A DNA stretch of 64,000 nt, from assembly GCA_013299105.1 (NCBI GenBank), contig JAAFJY010000039.1, forward strand, positions 1 to 64,000, in the 5' to 3' direction. The stretch is from Chitinophagales bacterium. Lineage in GTDB: Bacteria; Bacteroidota; Bacteroidia; Chitinophagales; Saprospiraceae. Below are positions 17,554 to 25,188 of the stretch, piece after piece. The position numbers and the translations under genes are program-made. Below the pieces are notes generated by a model. That model was not told where the DNA came from. It saw only the letters and a program-made list of their open reading frames with translations, and did no database searches. Positions within the stretch are counted from its first letter, which is position 1. Every line of letters starts with the position of its first letter.

Positions 17554-20230
17554 AATCCTTTTGCTATTGAGCAGTCTTTTTCCACTGCTCATCAATGCGC
17601 AGCGCCCCGGCGATCATGTGCGGGGCGAGGTTTTGATCCAATTTCGCCATAGCACCAAAGCAAGCTTATGGGACGCTTCAAATCAGCACTTGCGCGCCCA
17701 TCAACCCATTTTTTGGCTGGGAGAATGCCTGTCAGAGCCCATGAACATTTGGAAATTGGTTTTTGATACGGCTTCGGTCAATGAAAATGAGCTTTTGCAA
17801 AAACTACGCCAGGACCCTGCGATCGCCTCCGCCCAATTCAACCATTACCTAGAGCTCCGTTCGGCCAGGCCCAACGACCCCGATTTTGCCCGGCAGTGGT
17901 ACCTGAACAATACCGGGCAAGATGGAGGTACTCCAGGGCTTGACCTGGGTATGCTCAAAGCATGGGATACCACCACTGGTGGGATTACGCCGGCTGGAGA
18001 CACCATTGTAGTATGTGTAATCGACGATGGCATCGATACCACCCACCAGGATTTGCGCAGCAACATTTGGATCAACCGCCAGGAAATTCCCGGCAACAAC
18101 CGCGATGACGACGAAAATGGTTACATCGACGATGCCTGGGGTTGGAATGTACGCCGCCGCAACGATAACATCAGCGAAGATGCCACCCACGGCACTCCAG
18201 TAGCAGGGGTGATTGGGGCAGTAGGAAACAACCGCAGGGGAGTGGCAGGAGTCAACTGGCGGGTCAAAATCATGGGGGTGGTAGGTGGTTTTGGTACTAC
18301 TACCGAAGACCAGTTTATCCAAGCTTATACCTATCCATTCATCCAAAGGCGTTTGTACAATCGCACTGGGGGAAAAAGAGGAGCATTTGTAGTGGCCACC
18401 AATTCATCGTGGGGCATTAAATTTGCCCGTCCTGCTGACTATCCCATCTGGTGCAGTTTTTTTGACAGTTTGGGGCACCAGGGTATTTTGAATGTAGGGG
18501 CTACCGACAATACTTTAGGTAAAGATGTAGATGCCGTAGGTGATATGCCCAGCAATTGCGGCAGCGAGCATTTGATTGTCGTGACCAGCATCGACCGCAC
18601 AGGCATCCTGGCCCAGGCACATGGAAAGGCCTCGGTTGACCTGGCTGCGCCTGCCGAAAACATCTTCCTGCCCGCTAAAGGCAATACCTATCGTGTGGAA
18701 GGTGGCACTTCTTTTGCAGCTCCTCAGGTAGCCGGAGCCATTGCCTTGCTTTATGCAGCTCCTTGTCCCACTTTGGCCTCAGTAGCACGCAGGGACCCAG
18801 CGGCAGCTTCCTTGCTCCTGCGTAAAATAATCTTGCAAAGCACCAAACCCCTTCCTGGCCTCAAAGACAAAGTAGCCACCGGGGGCTACATGCATGTATT
18901 GAGCGCCATGCAAAGCTTGCTCAACACCTGTGGTGCTTGTCCACCTTTGCTCAGTGTCAGGGCCAGTGGGATTGGCCTCCAACAAGCCTTCATCAGTTGG
19001 ACTGGCAACGACAGCATCCAACGCGTAGACTTGCGCTATCGCATCAAAGGAACTGGAGCTTGGACCACTTTGGAAAACGCCAGGTCTCCTTTCTTGTTGA
19101 GCAACTTACAAGCTTGCACCCAATACGAATTTCAGGTCAAAGCATTTTGCCGAAGCAGCAACATTGAATACGACGAAGTTTTCAGCTTTCGCACCGATGG
19201 CTGTTGCGAGCCACCCAGCACGCTAAATATTCCAAGCGGCATTGTTTCGTCCACGATCATTCGCTGGCCAGCCGTGAGCATTGCTACAGGGTACAATTTC
19301 CGCTACCGCCCAGTAGGCACCAACGTTTGGATTACGGTCAGTCCACCCTTTACTTCAGTCAATTTGCGCGACTTATTGCCCTGTACCATTTACGAGGCGC
19401 AAATCCAAAGCATCTGCCCAGGAGCTGCGGTTTCAGCGTTTAGCAGTTCCTATTTGTTCAGCACGGGCAATTGTGGTGCTTGCCTGGACCTCAACTATTG
19501 CCGACCAGGCATCAGCCCCAGCCAAGCCGGCGATGAATGGATCAAACGGGTACAAATTGACAAGTTCAACAACGCCAGCCGCCAAGAAGGCTATGGTGAC
19601 TTTACGGCGATCAAGGGCTTGAGTTTGGCGCGAAGTAGAAATTATTCGGGCAATATTCGTTTAGGACTAAAAACTGTCTCCAACATACCCAGTGAGTTTA
19701 TCATCATCTGGGTCGATATAAATCAAAATGGCGATTTTACCAGCAACGAAGTCTTGTACAATTCGGGATCCAGACGCGACACTAGTTTCAACTTTAACCT
19801 AAATATCCCCATGACTGCCAAACTTGGCTTGACCCGCCTAAGGATAGCCTTGCGCTACAATTCGGAACCCTCGGCCTGTGTTTTTCCCCAAGGCGCATTT
19901 GGCGAAATGGAAGATTACTGCCTGAACATTGAGGAAACCAATGGTTTGCGACCTGACCCCATCCCCAATGTGGCGCTTATCATATGGCCCAATCCTTCTA
20001 GCCAGGATTTTGAGGCTCAAATCAGCAAGGTGGAAAGCAGTGCAGTATTAAAAATGGAGGTTTTCAATGCCCAGGGCCAAAGGGTTTTTAGCCGCCAATT
20101 GAGCCTGTCCACCAGGCAAACCCAAAATGAAAATATTCCCGCTCAAAATTGGCCCAAGGGCATTTATGTCTTGCGTTTGTGGAGCGACAAAGGAGAAGTA
20201 TTGGCCCGGAAGTTGATCAAGGGGGAATAA
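17474..20230 (+). CDS. Paralogous secreted S8 protease with Fn3-like, GEVED and T9SS sorting domains
   Basis: A paralog of the preceding protease with the same domain order: prodomain, S8 domain with Asp (VIDDGID), His (ATHGTPVAG) and Ser (GGTSFAAPQ), two Cys-paired Fn3-like repeats, GEVED (ACLDLNYC, EMEDYCLNIE) and a T9SS sorting domain (IWPNPSSQDFEA ... VLARKLIKGE). The start is uncertain. In-frame ATGs exist at 17363, 17462 and 17474 and a TTG at 17522, all within or before the TIR element. The hydrophobic signal core (TLILLLLSSLFPLLINA) begins right after the element. I chose 17474 as the ATG closest to the core. The ancestral start codon seems replaced by the element, so expression may depend on it. 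Catalytic residues are intact. Confidence 0.9.
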   Translation: MSIFWNGVNQDLGGAILGQGKIFKHTLILLLLSSLFPLLINAQRPGDHVRGEVLIQFRHSTKASLWDASNQHLRAHQPIFWLGECLSEPMNIWKLVFDTASVNENELLQKLRQDPAIASAQFNHYLELRSARPNDPDFARQWYLNNTGQDGGTPGLDLGMLKAWDTTTGGITPAGDTIVVCVIDDGIDTTHQDLRSNIWINRQEIPGNNRDDDENGYIDDAWGWNVRRRNDNISEDATHGTPVAGVIGAVGNNRRGVAGVNWRVKIMGVVGGFGTTTEDQFIQAYTYPFIQRRLYNRTGGKRGAFVVATNSSWGIKFARPADYPIWCSFFDSLGHQGILNVGATDNTLGKDVDAVGDMPSNCGSEHLIVVTSIDRTGILAQAHGKASVDLAAPAENIFLPAKGNTYRVEGGTSFAAPQVAGAIALLYAAPCPTLASVARRDPAAASLLLRKIILQSTKPLPGLKDKVATGGYMHVLSAMQSLLNTCGACPPLLSVRASGIGLQQAFISWTGNDSIQRVDLRYRIKGTGAWTTLENARSPFLLSNLQACTQYEFQVKAFCRSSNIEYDEVFSFRTDGCCEPPSTLNIPSGIVSSTIIRWPAVSIATGYNFRYRPVGTNVWITVSPPFTSVNLRDLLPCTIYEAQIQSICPGAAVSAFSSSYLFSTGNCGACLDLNYCRPGISPSQAGDEWIKRVQIDKFNNASRQEGYGDFTAIKGLSLARSRNYSGNIRLGLKTVSNIPSEFIIIWVDINQNGDFTSNEVLYNSGSRRDTSFNFNLNIPMTAKLGLTRLRIALRYNSEPSACVFPQGAFGEMEDYCLNIEETNGLRPDPIPNVALIIWPNPSSQDFEAQISKVESSAVLKMEVFNAQGQRVFSRQLSLSTRQTQNENIPAQNWPKGIYVLRLWSDKGEVLARKLIKGE

Positions 20231-20232
20231 GA

Positions 20233-20735
20233 GCATGTTTAAAAATTTTTGTTTACCGTTCTCCGACTAAACCTCTAAGTACAGCGTTTTTTAAGTTCTC
20301 GTAATTATCTCTCCTTCTTATTGGCGGAGGTGAATCGGCAAAAGGGCTGATATGCTTACCTTTTTAATGCCAAAACTCATTTACGATGGTTTAGCGAACT
20401 AAAAAAACAAACTACTAAGGAACAGAAAAGAAATAAAGTGGACATCTTTGACTTTTGATTAAGCCCTTTGTGTGGCAAGGTTATAGCCAAAATCATGGTC
20501 AAAATCATGCTGGAAATCAGCAAGATAGGGTGTGGAGTGTGTAAGTGTGAGTTCGGGTGAGGGGACTCCGAACATAAGTTTCGTCTCCAATTGAAAACGA
20601 GGTTTCTTCACACTCAAACCCAAACAAGCACACCCAAACCCAATTTCATCCGTGTTCCCAACTGGCCTCGCACAGCGAGGCAACGAAGATGTCTACTTTA
20701 TTTAATCTGCGGCCCTAATATTTAAACACGCTCTG
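20233..20735. repeat. About 500-bp element with AGAG..TGTTTAAA terminal inverted repeats
   Basis: The left end AGAGCATGTTTAAAAATTT (from 20233) is matched in inverse at the right end, where AATATTTAAACACGCTCT ends at about 20735. The ends match those of the 165-bp element upstream of the second protease. The interior codes for nothing convincing. It carries a complete copy of the TGGTCAAAATCAT-family repeat (20423-20718), so it appears to be a composite or nested non-autonomous element filling the gap between the protease and the metallo-hydrolase gene. Confidence 0.55.
20423..20718 (+). repeat. TGGTCAAAATCAT-family dispersed repeat, long copy
   Basis: It shares long, nearly identical flanks with 42798-42989 in opposite orientation: TGGACATCTTTGACTTTTG, then AAGCCCTTTG, AATCATGGTCAAAATCATG, and at the far end CGAGGCAACGAAGATGTCTA and AATCTGCGGCCCT. 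Where the other copy has a short spacer, this one holds about 140 bp with its own hairpin (GTTCGG 20551-20556 / CCGAAC 20568-20573). No gene inside. Confidence 0.7.
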
Positions 20736-20820
20736 AGAAAACGTTTTTGCTTTCCTTTTTTGCAAATCAGGAAAGGACTTTGAAAAGTAAACTGCATCTT
20801 TATACAAATCATTCCATTGT

Positions 20821-21585
20821 ATGAAGGTGTTTGTACCCGCTTTATTTTTATTCTTACCCTTGTCAGTCCTTTTTGCCCAAACCATCCAAGTGCGTTATTT
20901 GGGCAACATGGGCGTGTTGGTCAGCAGTTCCAAGGGTCAGGTTTTGATTGACGCTTTACATGAGCAGTATGAGCCCGACTACCTGTATCCACCAAAGCAC
21001 CTGACCGATAGCATCATCAAAGGCATCCAACCTTATAACCAGGTCCAATACCTGCTCTTTAGCCATCGCCATAGGGATCATTTTAGCCGCAACCTAAGCG
21101 CCCAATTTTTGGCTCGTAATCCTCAAACCACACTGATCACGCATGTTCAAATTGCGGATTCCTTGCCGGGATCCGAGCAAATTGTTCGCATTGACGAAAA
21201 AGCTCCGAAGGCTCACAATAAAGCCGGGATCAGCATGCAGCCCTTGTATTTAAAGCATACCTGGCCAGAACGGCACCACCAAACCCACAATTATGGCTAC
21301 CTCATCAGCGTGGACGGAAAGAAACTCATCCATTTGGGCGATGCGGAATACGATCCTGAGGATTTCAAGGCCAATCAGCACTTGTTGACCAATATTGATG
21401 TGGCCATTGTACCCACTTGGTTTGTGTTGTTCGACCAGGGAAAGCAAATACTGAAACAATACATCAAAGCCAAAACGGTCGTTGTGACCCACATCAGTCC
21501 CCTTGAGAAAATCATGGCGTACAACAAACTTGGCAAGAACATGATCCCTTTTTTCCGAATTGGCCAAAGGCTGGATGTCCAGTAA
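20821..21585 (+). CDS. Exported metallo-beta-lactamase-fold hydrolase (UlaG/L-ascorbate-lactonase-like)
   Basis: 254 residues with a signal peptide (MKVFVPALFLFLPLSVLFA-Q). The MBL motif H82-R-H84-R-D86-H87 (SHRHRDH) binds two metals. Further ligands are the HTWPERHH region, Asp in HLGDAEYD and His in VVTHISP. The sequence fits the small MBL branch that includes UlaG-like enzymes and is full length. Its position after the signal peptide predicts a periplasmic enzyme. Its substrate is unknown. It stands alone, between repeat-rich gaps. Confidence 0.85.
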   Translation: MKVFVPALFLFLPLSVLFAQTIQVRYLGNMGVLVSSSKGQVLIDALHEQYEPDYLYPPKHLTDSIIKGIQPYNQVQYLLFSHRHRDHFSRNLSAQFLARNPQTTLITHVQIADSLPGSEQIVRIDEKAPKAHNKAGISMQPLYLKHTWPERHHQTHNYGYLISVDGKKLIHLGDAEYDPEDFKANQHLLTNIDVAIVPTWFVLFDQGKQILKQYIKAKTVVVTHISPLEKIMAYNKLGKNMIPFFRIGQRLDVQ

Positions 21586-21649
21586 GGGAGTTCCTAAATA
21601 AAAACATACCCAAGACGCATGTTTTCGGTTCCACCAAAACCCTATCCTA

Positions 21650-21686
21650 GTTGAAATGTTGAAGGGTTGAAATGTTGAAAAGAGGA
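21650..21686 (+). repeat. GTTGAAATGTTGAA string repeat
   Basis: Two tandem units of GTTGAAATGTTGAA-type sequence end in an AAGAG purine tail. Related strings occur at 33969-34004, 41612-41650 and 62815-62853, and in reverse at about 58293-58322, each just beyond a stop codon or in a gap. Confidence 0.6.
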
Positions 21687-21787
21687 AACCTGAATGGTGT
21701 CAAAGCGTAGTGGATTTGGGTATTTTATTTTTTGTTTGCCCCTAAACTTCAGCATAACTTCATTTAAACTTCGACGAAAAAGCAAGC

Positions 21788-23215
21788 ATGAAAAAAGCAA
21801 GTTTAATCCTCCTGCTCTGGAGCACAATTCCGTGTTTCGCCTCCGAGCTCAAAATCCAGCAAGTGGAATGGCAGCGGGACGACTTTAGCAAAAAACTATC
21901 GGTAAAACTCAATTTGTCCTGGAAAAATGCCTGGTACAATCCTAAAAACCATGATGCAGTCTGGCTTTTTTTCAAATTCAACCCCTATCCTTACGGTGAA
22001 AATGATAACTATACCCACGCCAAAATTGCACTGAGTGGCCATAAGCTGATCCAAAACCACATACCAGGCTCGCCAGTGCCGCATTTTGAGGTGCCAACGG
22101 ACCAAGTTGGCCTCTTTGTTTACCCCAAATCCTCTTATCGTGGGGATTTCAATTGGAGTATCCTGGTTGAACTGGAAAATCCAAGTACCAATATTGACAG
22201 CCGCAACATCGGAGCTTATGCCATCGAAATGGTCATGATTCCACAAGGGAAATTTACCCTGGGCGATCCCGATACCTCCACCGCAAAACCCTATTTTGCT
22301 TTGTACAAATCTGGCCAAAATGGACTATTCAAAGGGCTTTTCCAAGTCGAGGACGAAAATCAAAACATCAGCATAAGTCCCAGCGAAGGTGATCTGTACT
22401 ACCATTCAGCAACCAAAGCTTACCAAGGCGACCAAACGGGCATTTTGCCTCCTGCTTTCCCCAAGGGTGTCCAGGCTTTTTACCTGATGAAATACGAACT
22501 GAACCAGGGCCAATACGTCGATTTTTTGAACAGTATTTCAAGCAGTGCCACTTACCAAAGGGCCAATTTTGGCGGGCGAGATTATGCCCAGGCCAGGGGC
22601 GGTATCTATTTTGATCAGGCGAAATACCAGGCGAAATCACCCCATCGCCCAGCTAATTTTATCTCCTGGGACGACGCAATGGCCTATGCCGACTGGGCAG
22701 GTTTGCGCCCCTACACTGAACTGGAATATGAAAAAGCTTGCCGAGGTACTGCCCCGCCACTCCCCAATGAGTACCCCTGGAACAGTTCCAGCAAGGAACA
22801 ACTGATTCGCTTTGTGGACCAAAACGATGAGTTGGTGTTTTTGGAAGGTTTTACAGAATCGCAACTCAAGGAACAAAACCGAGCTCAATTTGGAGCATCT
22901 TTTTACTGGGTCATGGACTTATCCGGTAGTGTATGGGAAAGGGTCATTACCTTGGGGGATCCCACTGGAAGGGCTTTCATGGGCAGCCACGGCGATGGGG
23001 TGATTCGTTATGGTTTTGCCACCAACGAAGACTGGCCCAAAGGCAGCACTGAAACCGCTGGTTTTGGTTTCAGAGGTGGAGGCCATTATCGATGGGGTCA
23101 ACTTAATGGAGGGTTGAACCCCAATGCGACAATCGCTAACCGTACTTTTGCCGCTTGGTCGGGAGGAATGCGGTCCAAGGCATATGGGAGTCGGTTTGTG
23201 CGTACGAAGAATTAA
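21788..23215 (+). CDS. Exported formylglycine-generating-enzyme (SUMF1)-like protein
   Basis: 475 residues with a signal peptide (MKKASLILLLWSTIPCFA). Residues ~20-150 form a beta-rich domain (VKLNLSWKNAWYNPKNHDAVW) seen in Bacteroidota SUMF1-like proteins. The C-terminal FGE-sulfatase domain has MVMIPQGKFTLGD, YLMKYELNQGQYVDFLN, NFISWDDAMAYADWAGLRP, LEYEKACRG and GFGFRGGG. The catalytic Cys pair of true formylglycine-generating enzymes is not evident near the C-terminus, so a structural or binding role is as likely as sulfatase activation. No sulfatase gene lies nearby. The stop overlaps the stop of the convergent AraC gene by 4 bp. Confidence 0.85.
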   Translation: MKKASLILLLWSTIPCFASELKIQQVEWQRDDFSKKLSVKLNLSWKNAWYNPKNHDAVWLFFKFNPYPYGENDNYTHAKIALSGHKLIQNHIPGSPVPHFEVPTDQVGLFVYPKSSYRGDFNWSILVELENPSTNIDSRNIGAYAIEMVMIPQGKFTLGDPDTSTAKPYFALYKSGQNGLFKGLFQVEDENQNISISPSEGDLYYHSATKAYQGDQTGILPPAFPKGVQAFYLMKYELNQGQYVDFLNSISSSATYQRANFGGRDYAQARGGIYFDQAKYQAKSPHRPANFISWDDAMAYADWAGLRPYTELEYEKACRGTAPPLPNEYPWNSSSKEQLIRFVDQNDELVFLEGFTESQLKEQNRAQFGASFYWVMDLSGSVWERVITLGDPTGRAFMGSHGDGVIRYGFATNEDWPKGSTETAGFGFRGGGHYRWGQLNGGLNPNATIANRTFAAWSGGMRSKAYGSRFVRTKN

Positions 23216-24243
23216 CGTTCCGCCAGGGCCCGCTTCTGATATTCCGCAGGAGTGACTTGGTGCATTTTTTTAAAAGCCGTATAAAACGCCGAAAGGGTAT
23301 TGAATCCGCTGTCGTAGGCGATGGCTTCGACACTGAGATGCCGATGTTTAGGCGACGCCAGTAGTTTGGTGGCCTCTTCAATGCGGTAATGATTTAGAAG
23401 CTCAGGAAAGGTTTTCTTAAGGTGGGAATTTACTGCTTTTGACAACAAATAAGGCTGCACTTTCAGCCTTATTGCCAACTTTTGTACGCTCAAGGTGGCA
23501 TCAGTATAGGTTTTTTCCTGCCTTAAAATGCGCTCAACTTCTTCTGCAACCTCACGAAGTTGGGCCAGGTTTTCGCTTTTCTCAGGGCGCTTATTTTCTT
23601 CACTTTCAAAATATTTCAGCAATCCTTCTTGCCGCTTGATGCCCCAGATACTGATTCCATACAGTACGCCTGTAGCTGTAGCTGTGGTAAGCAGGTAAGC
23701 GCCCATCTCGTGTACAAATAGGTGCGCGCAAAAAACCAACCAAATCAAAACAAGACCTGAAAAAAGGTAGCGTACCCATTGCATACCATATTTGCCTTGC
23801 TCTCGTTTGATCCACCACCAAGAAAAGGCCATGTAAAGCCCCATGTGCAGGTTGGCCAGGCAATACAGTGCAAAAACCATCGGCTCATGGGTGTCGATTA
23901 GTTGGGCGATGATGATGAGCAGGGTAGGCGCAAAATGCACCCAATCGCGAGAACTCAAGGTGTTTTTAGCGGCGTTGGTGCCCAAAGACCGCACATAAAA
24001 CCACAAAAACACCCCGATCAATGAGGTGCCAACCAAGCCAACCGCCGGAATAAGATAAGGAGAATCGGGAAATAACACCAAGATAACCGACTTGAGCAGA
24101 CGGATGGCCAAACCCGCCAGAAGCAAGGATAGCCAGCGCAATGGCGAGAAATAGCGGCTTTGTTGCCAACAATAGATGGATAAAAACAGGCAATGCCCCA
24201 AGGCCAGGGCACTCAGGTACGCCAATAAGGTTTCAATTTTCAT
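23212..24243 (-). CDS. 7TM-anchored AraC-family transcriptional regulator
   Basis: About 343 residues from the ATG at 24243; a TTG two codons earlier is possible. Seven hydrophobic helices occupy roughly residues 5-210. A cytoplasmic linker and a C-terminal AraC-type DNA-binding domain follow (LSVQKLAIRLKVQPYLLSKAVN for the first helix-turn-helix, LSVEAIAYDSGFNTLSAFYTAFKK for the second). Proteins of this kind are thought to sense a ligand in the membrane. A plausible promoter lies just upstream on the minus strand. It diverges from the 24.4-29.4 kb gene run, which it could control, and converges on the SUMF1-like gene with a 4-bp stop overlap. Target inferred from position only. Confidence 0.88.
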   Translation of the reverse strand: MKIETLLAYLSALALGHCLFLSIYCWQQSRYFSPLRWLSLLLAGLAIRLLKSVILVLFPDSPYLIPAVGLVGTSLIGVFLWFYVRSLGTNAAKNTLSSRDWVHFAPTLLIIIAQLIDTHEPMVFALYCLANLHMGLYMAFSWWWIKREQGKYGMQWVRYLFSGLVLIWLVFCAHLFVHEMGAYLLTTATATGVLYGISIWGIKRQEGLLKYFESEENKRPEKSENLAQLREVAEEVERILRQEKTYTDATLSVQKLAIRLKVQPYLLSKAVNSHLKKTFPELLNHYRIEEATKLLASPKHRHLSVEAIAYDSGFNTLSAFYTAFKKMHQVTPAEYQKRALAER

Positions 24244-24271
24244 AGCCAAAAACAGTTTTCAAAAGCTTTTA

Positions 24272-24305
24272 CAAATATAACCAAAACGGTAAAACTTACT
24301 CAAAA
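24272..24305 (-). promoter_or_regulatory. Possible promoter of the 7TM-AraC gene
   Basis: On the minus strand a TTTTG (complement of 24301-24305) stands 21 bp before TATATTTG (complement of 24272-24279), matching the phylum's TTTG / TAnnTTTG pattern with slightly long spacing, about 30 bp before the start codon. Confidence 0.5.
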
Positions 24306-24409
24306 CGAATGAAATTCCGCGATCGGACAATTTTACTTCCAGATTTGCAAATCAGAACGCTTGCTACTCGGCTGGGGCATATTTTACCTTCTGAATACAC
24401 AAGCGAGTA

Positions 24410-24517
24410 ATGAAACCACTCCTCTTTTTTAAAGCCTCGGCTTATCTCATGCTGCTAACGGCTGGCTTGGGCTTTACCCCCACTGCCAGCGCTAGCACTT
24501 CTAACTGCATACTATGA
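24410..24517 (+). CDS. 35-residue exported-like small peptide coupled to the next gene
   Basis: ATG at 24410, then MKPLLFFKAS and a hydrophobic stretch (AYLMLLTAGLGF) followed by small polar residues (PTASASTSNCIL). It resembles a signal peptide or a tiny membrane peptide with one Cys near the end. Its stop codon (TGA, 24515-24517) overlaps the ATG of the next gene by 4 bp (ATGA), the arrangement used twice more in this cluster. The overlap suggests that it is translated and may act as a leader for the downstream genes. No family known. Confidence 0.5.
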   Translation: MKPLLFFKASAYLMLLTAGLGFTPTASASTSNCIL

Positions 24518-25188
24518 TTCACCCCAACTTCCTTCGGTTCACCGCCATTTGTGGGTTTGTCACGGTGTTGACCACCTTGGGTATCCACGTATTCTTCCCT
24601 GATCCACCCGCTGATTTTGAAGCCAGAGCTAGGCTTTTTCAGGATACGACCTACTTGCTCAATCGTTGGTGGATCGTCATTCACTGCCTTTTGGCCTTGG
24701 TAGCCATGTGGGGTTTTTTTCTGGTACAATACAAAAGAAGCCTGGGCTTTGTAGGCTTGGGACTGGTGTTTTTTGGGGCGTTTACGGTGGCAGAAGTAGC
24801 CCGGCAAATGTTTGTCCTTTTTTACCTGAATGGGTTACGTGCCCGGTACCTCGCCGCAACTGATGCGGCAAGCAAGAGTCTTTTGAAACACGACCTCAAT
24901 GTCTTTTCCTTGTTTTCAGCCTCATTTTTTGGCTTGTTTATATTGGCTTTCGGCTTGGGCAACTTGTTTTATGGCCTAAGCCTGTGGCGGGAAAAGGGTG
25001 TTTCAAAGGGACTGAGTTGGAGCCTGATTTTGTGGTCGATAGCGAGTTTTACAGCCTTGGCCAATGAATTCATCGAAAGCGGAGTGATCTCCCTTTTTAT
25101 CGAAAAATACAACTTCATCTACCAGCCCCTCATGCGTGGATTTTTGGCTTGGTGGGTATGGGAGGGGGCAAAAAAAGAAGCACTATGA
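24514..25188 (+). CDS. Multi-pass inner-membrane protein, family not recognised
   Basis: 224 residues with about six hydrophobic helices and a charged region around residues 33-42 (DFEARARLFQ). The layout resembles DUF4386-type membrane proteins (FLRFTAICGFVTVLTTLGI, later WRWW-like aromatic clusters), but the match is from memory and weak. It overlaps the preceding small peptide gene and the following molybdopterin oxidase gene by 4 bp each (ATGA), so it is tightly coupled with them. It could be a membrane anchor or electron-transfer partner for the oxidase. It has no visible heme ligands beyond scattered His. Confidence 0.65.
   Translation: MIHPNFLRFTAICGFVTVLTTLGIHVFFPDPPADFEARARLFQDTTYLLNRWWIVIHCLLALVAMWGFFLVQYKRSLGFVGLGLVFFGAFTVAEVARQMFVLFYLNGLRARYLAATDAASKSLLKHDLNVFSLFSASFFGLFILAFGLGNLFYGLSLWREKGVSKGLSWSLILWSIASFTALANEFIESGVISLFIEKYNFIYQPLMRGFLAWWVWEGAKKEAL

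Noticed and set aside
20459-20683. 74-residue reverse frame downstream of the second protease
   Set aside because: It lies entirely inside a dispersed repeat.
14641-20735. Complete insertion sequence around the protease pair
   Set aside because: The TIR-like ends are real but no transposase frame exists between any of them.
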